Positions 61,475-64,000 of a DNA stretch of 64,000 nucleotides are shown here, piece after piece. How positions within the stretch are numbered: the first letter of the stretch is position 1; the number at the start of each line of letters is the position of its first letter. Source of the stretch: Lysobacter capsici. Lineage in GTDB: Bacteria > Pseudomonadota > Gammaproteobacteria > Xanthomonadales > Xanthomonadaceae. Position numbers and translations under genes: made by a program. The notes beneath the pieces were generated by a model. That model did not search any database and was not told the origin of the DNA. It saw nothing but the letters and a program-made list of their open reading frames with translations. The stretch is taken from contig NZ_CP094357.1 of assembly GCF_014779555.2 (NCBI RefSeq), positions 5,270,001-5,334,000 of the forward strand, given 5' to 3'.

Positions 61475-63151
61475 TCAGATCGCGATGTCGTGCGCCGCGG
61501 CCTGCTGCACCGTCACCCGGTCTCGGCCGCCGGCCTTGCTCGCGTACAGCGCGGCGTCGGCGCGTTCGAGCAACTGATCGAAGCTTTCGCCCGGACGCAG
61601 CTCGGCCACGCCCAGGCTCAGGCTCAACGGCAGGACCCGACCGTTGATGCTCGGCGGATTGGCGCTGATGGTGCGGCGCAGATGCTCGGCCACCACCAGC
61701 CCCTGCTCCAGGCGCGTGCCCGGCAGGCCGACCAGGATTTCGTCGCCGCCGTAGCGGCCGCACAGGTCGGTCGCGCGCAGCCGGTTGCGGGTGCGTTCGG
61801 CGACCGTGCGCAGCGCTTCGTCGCCGGCGCTGTGGCCGTGTTCGTCGTTGATGCGCTTGAAATGGTCGATGTCGAAGAACACCACGGTCAGCGGACGCGA
61901 GGCGCGGTGCGCTTCGGTGATCGCCTGACGCATGCCTTCCTCGATCGCCGCGCGGGTCATCACGCTGGTCAGGCGGTCGTAGGTGGCGCGGTGCTTGGCG
62001 CTGTCGTGATCGCGGCGCAGTTGTTGCAGCTTCGCCGCCAGACCGAGCAGCAGGCCCAGGCCGCCGAGCACCAGACCGACCGGATAGGCGTATTCGAGCC
62101 AACCGTACGACGGCCACCAGCGCTGGTACGCACCGACCAGCACGATCAACACCGCCATCAGCGGCGTCCACGCCAGCATCAGGAAATAGGCTTCGCGCTG
62201 GCGCCGGCCGATCGCCACCGCGCTGGCGTAGACGATCGCGCCGATCACCACCAGCAGCACCACGTTGCCGAACGACGCGCTGGCCCGCCAGGTGTGGATC
62301 ATCGACACCAGCAACAGACCGCCGAGCAGCCAGCTGCAGATGTTGAGCAGCTTCGCCACCGGCGCCTGGGTCGCGCGCAGGTCGAGGAAGAACATCAGAA
62401 AGCGCACGCTGGCCAAGACCGCCGCGGTGTTCAGAACGACATTGGTGCGGCGGTCCGGCATGATGTCGCCCAGCCACGGAATCATCCGCGTCTCGCCGCC
62501 CTCCACCGCCAGGTTGAGGGTCTGCACCACCAGGGTCAGGCACAGATAGGCGTAGCCGCGCTCCTTCAGACCGACCCAGAAACCGAACGCGAGCAGCGCG
62601 ATCACCCCGAGCGCGGTCAGCACCACGCTGCGCAGGGCGATGTGGCTCATGTCCTGGCGATGCACCGCGTCCAGCGGCATCACCAGCAGGGTCGAGGCGG
62701 TGACATCGGCGGCCGCGGCGCGCAGGTAGATCACCTCGCCCTTGTGCAGGCCGCCTTCCAGCGGAAACACCAGGAACCGCGAGGAGTGGCGGAAATCGGC
62801 GGCCTTGCCGTGAATCGAGCGGCGCACCGGCGAGGTCGCGCCCGCGCGCCAGATGCCGACGAACTTGCGGTACGGCTGGGTCAGCACCAATTGCGGCGCG
62901 TTGTCGGCGGGCACGTCCTGGGTGGAGACCAATCGCCACCAATGCCAGTTGCGGTCGAGCACGGCGATCTCGTTGCCCCGCTCCGGCACGAAGCGCGCGT
63001 CGTAGTCGCCGGCCAGCACGCGCGCGGGCGGCGGATCGGTGGAGGGCTCCAGGCGCGACAAGGCGAACGGCTGCGCCGATGCCACCGCCGCGGTCGTCAG
63101 ACCGAGCAGGATCAGCGCGAGCTGCCAGATGGAGCGCCAGAACCGGTGCAT
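61475..63151 (-). CDS. Membrane diguanylate cyclase (7TM-type sensor, GGDEF)
   Basis: Inner-membrane signalling protein of 558 residues. A signal peptide, then a periplasmic 7TMR-DISM-like extracellular domain (about 25-175) is followed by seven predicted helices (about 180-390) and a cytoplasmic GGDEF domain. The catalytic motif reads RYGGDEILVGLP (GGDEI variant keeps the essential residues), with VVFFDIDHFKRINDEHGHSAGDEAL for metal and GTP. It should make cyclic di-GMP. No EAL domain is present. It is convergent with the MocR gene, 16 bp between stops. Confidence 0.92.
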   Translation of the reverse strand: MHRFWRSIWQLALILLGLTTAAVASAQPFALSRLEPSTDPPPARVLAGDYDARFVPERGNEIAVLDRNWHWWRLVSTQDVPADNAPQLVLTQPYRKFVGIWRAGATSPVRRSIHGKAADFRHSSRFLVFPLEGGLHKGEVIYLRAAAADVTASTLLVMPLDAVHRQDMSHIALRSVVLTALGVIALLAFGFWVGLKERGYAYLCLTLVVQTLNLAVEGGETRMIPWLGDIMPDRRTNVVLNTAAVLASVRFLMFFLDLRATQAPVAKLLNICSWLLGGLLLVSMIHTWRASASFGNVVLLVVIGAIVYASAVAIGRRQREAYFLMLAWTPLMAVLIVLVGAYQRWWPSYGWLEYAYPVGLVLGGLGLLLGLAAKLQQLRRDHDSAKHRATYDRLTSVMTRAAIEEGMRQAITEAHRASRPLTVVFFDIDHFKRINDEHGHSAGDEALRTVAERTRNRLRATDLCGRYGGDEILVGLPGTRLEQGLVVAEHLRRTISANPPSINGRVLPLSLSLGVAELRPGESFDQLLERADAALYASKAGGRDRVTVQQAAAHDIAI

Positions 63152-63299
63152 TGCCTTGCGAAGACTTCCCCCTAAACCCCGCCGAGCATAGCCCAGGCAC
63201 CCTCGCCCAGACCTTGCGCCACGGCCCGGGTCGGCCCCAGGACTGCGACCTGGATTGCAATCGCGGGCGCCGGTCGCGCCGGTTCGCGGGCGCCGAGGC

Positions 63300-64000
63300 T
63301 CAGCGGCGATACCGCGCCGCGGTCAAGCCGTCCAGGCTGATCCGCGGCGCGCGGCCGGACATCAAGTCGGCCATCACCCGCCCGGTGCCGGCGGCCATGG
63401 TCCAGCCCAGGGTGCCGTGACCGGTGGCGAGGTACAGATTCGAATACGGCGTGTCGCCGAGCACCGGCGTGCCGTCGGGCGTCATCGGCCGCAGCCCGCT
63501 CCAGAATTCGGCGCGGCCCGCATCGCCGCCGCGCGGAAACAGATCGGTCAGCACATGCAGCAGGGTGTCGCGGCGCGCGTCGTGCAGGCGGCCGTCGTAA
63601 CCGGCCAGTTCGGCGGTGCCGCCGACCCGGATGCGCTCGCCCAGGCGGGTCACCGCCACCTTGTGGGTTTCGTCCATGATCGTCGATTCGGGCGCGTGCG
63701 CCGCATCGACGATCGGCACGGTGATCGAATAGCCCTTGACCGGATACACCGGGATGCGGATGCCGATCGGCGCGAGCAGCAACGGCGAATAACTGCCCAA
63801 GGCCAGCAGGCAGGCATCGGCCTGCAGCACGCCGGCATCGGTCTGCACGCCGCTCATCTTTTCGCCCTGAGTCTGCAACGCCTGGATGTTGACGCCGAAA
63901 CGGAACTCCACGCCCAGCGCTTGCGCCATGCGCGCCAGCGTCTGGGTGAACTTGAAGCAGTCGCCGGTCTCATCAAAGGGCAGGCGCAACGCGCCGACGA
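63300..64000 (-). CDS. dadA: D-amino acid dehydrogenase DadA (3' part only)
   Basis: The C-terminal 230 or so residues of a FAD-linked D-amino acid dehydrogenase; the 5' part lies beyond the window end. Diagnostic segments are [66 protein letters not shown] and [20 protein letters not shown]. DadA oxidises D-alanine and other D-amino acids into the respiratory chain, a sensible partner for the D-amino-acid-releasing enzymes elsewhere in the window. It ends in RYRR. Confidence 0.93.
   Translation of the reverse strand, partial: VGALRLPFDETGDCFKFTQTLARMAQALGVEFRFGVNIQALQTQGEKMSGVQTDAGVLQADACLLALGSYSPLLLAPIGIRIPVYPVKGYSITVPIVDAAHAPESTIMDETHKVAVTRLGERIRVGGTAELAGYDGRLHDARRDTLLHVLTDLFPRGGDAGRAEFWSGLRPMTPDGTPVLGDTPYSNLYLATGHGTLGWTMAAGTGRVMADLMSGRAPRISLDGLTAARYRR

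Overview
The window is very GC-rich, densely coded DNA from what looks like a Lysobacter-like member of the Xanthomonadaceae (inference). The reasons are the strong G/C bias at third codon positions, two autotransporters, TonB-dependent receptors including an Oar-type one, many secreted hydrolases, and dispersed repeat families such as GTAGGAGCGGCG...GCCGCGACCGCG and the CCCCTTT-AAAAGGGGGG element. No rRNA, tRNA, CRISPR array, phage or insertion sequence was seen.

Layout. 0-7.2 kb: a subtilisin-type autotransporter protease, a LuxR-type two-component system, and a DUF418 membrane protein. 7.5-12.5 kb: the most interesting locus, a compact RiPP cluster with a HlyD-like adaptor, a C39-peptidase ABC exporter, a 57-residue precursor with a textbook double-glycine leader (absent from long-ORF predictions), and an MvdD-like ATP-grasp ligase. 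This is the gene set of a graspetide (omega-ester peptide) system. The predicted core carries three Thr followed by four Asp around a GPNG turn. 12.5-18.3 kb: an LpxR-like outer-membrane lipid A deacylase, a DUF3224 protein, and a TonB siderophore receptor coupled to a PepSY reductase-like membrane protein. 18.6-25.1 kb: a 2152-residue repeat-rich autotransporter with an odd 200-residue tail after its barrel. 25.9-27 kb: ohr/ohrR with matching palindromic operators.

27-40 kb is a muropeptide-catabolism region. A leftward set (transglutaminase-like protein, Oar-type TonB receptor, two serine beta-lactamase-fold hydrolases, VanX-like dipeptidase) diverges from a rightward set (NlpC/P60 peptidase, YkfB-type L-Ala-D/L-Glu epimerase, RpiR regulator, L,D-transpeptidase). 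Together they could trim, import and recycle cell-wall peptides, including those of lysed prey (inference).

40-51 kb is a trans-4-hydroxy-L-proline catabolic operon: epimerase, three-part D-hydroxyproline dehydrogenase, DapA-like deaminase, alpha-ketoglutaric semialdehyde dehydrogenase. It also holds an M24 peptidase and a DUF885 peptidase, and is flanked by a divergent PAS-AraC regulator. The end product is 2-oxoglutarate.

51-64 kb is mixed: an LRR-like protein, an arginase-fold lipoprotein, an M23 peptidase, a Tat-exported GH109-like protein, a D-threonine-aldolase-like enzyme, a DUF4440 protein, a large inverted-repeat and REP region, two small unknown proteins, a MocR regulator, a 7TM-GGDEF cyclase, and the 3' part of dadA running off the window end.
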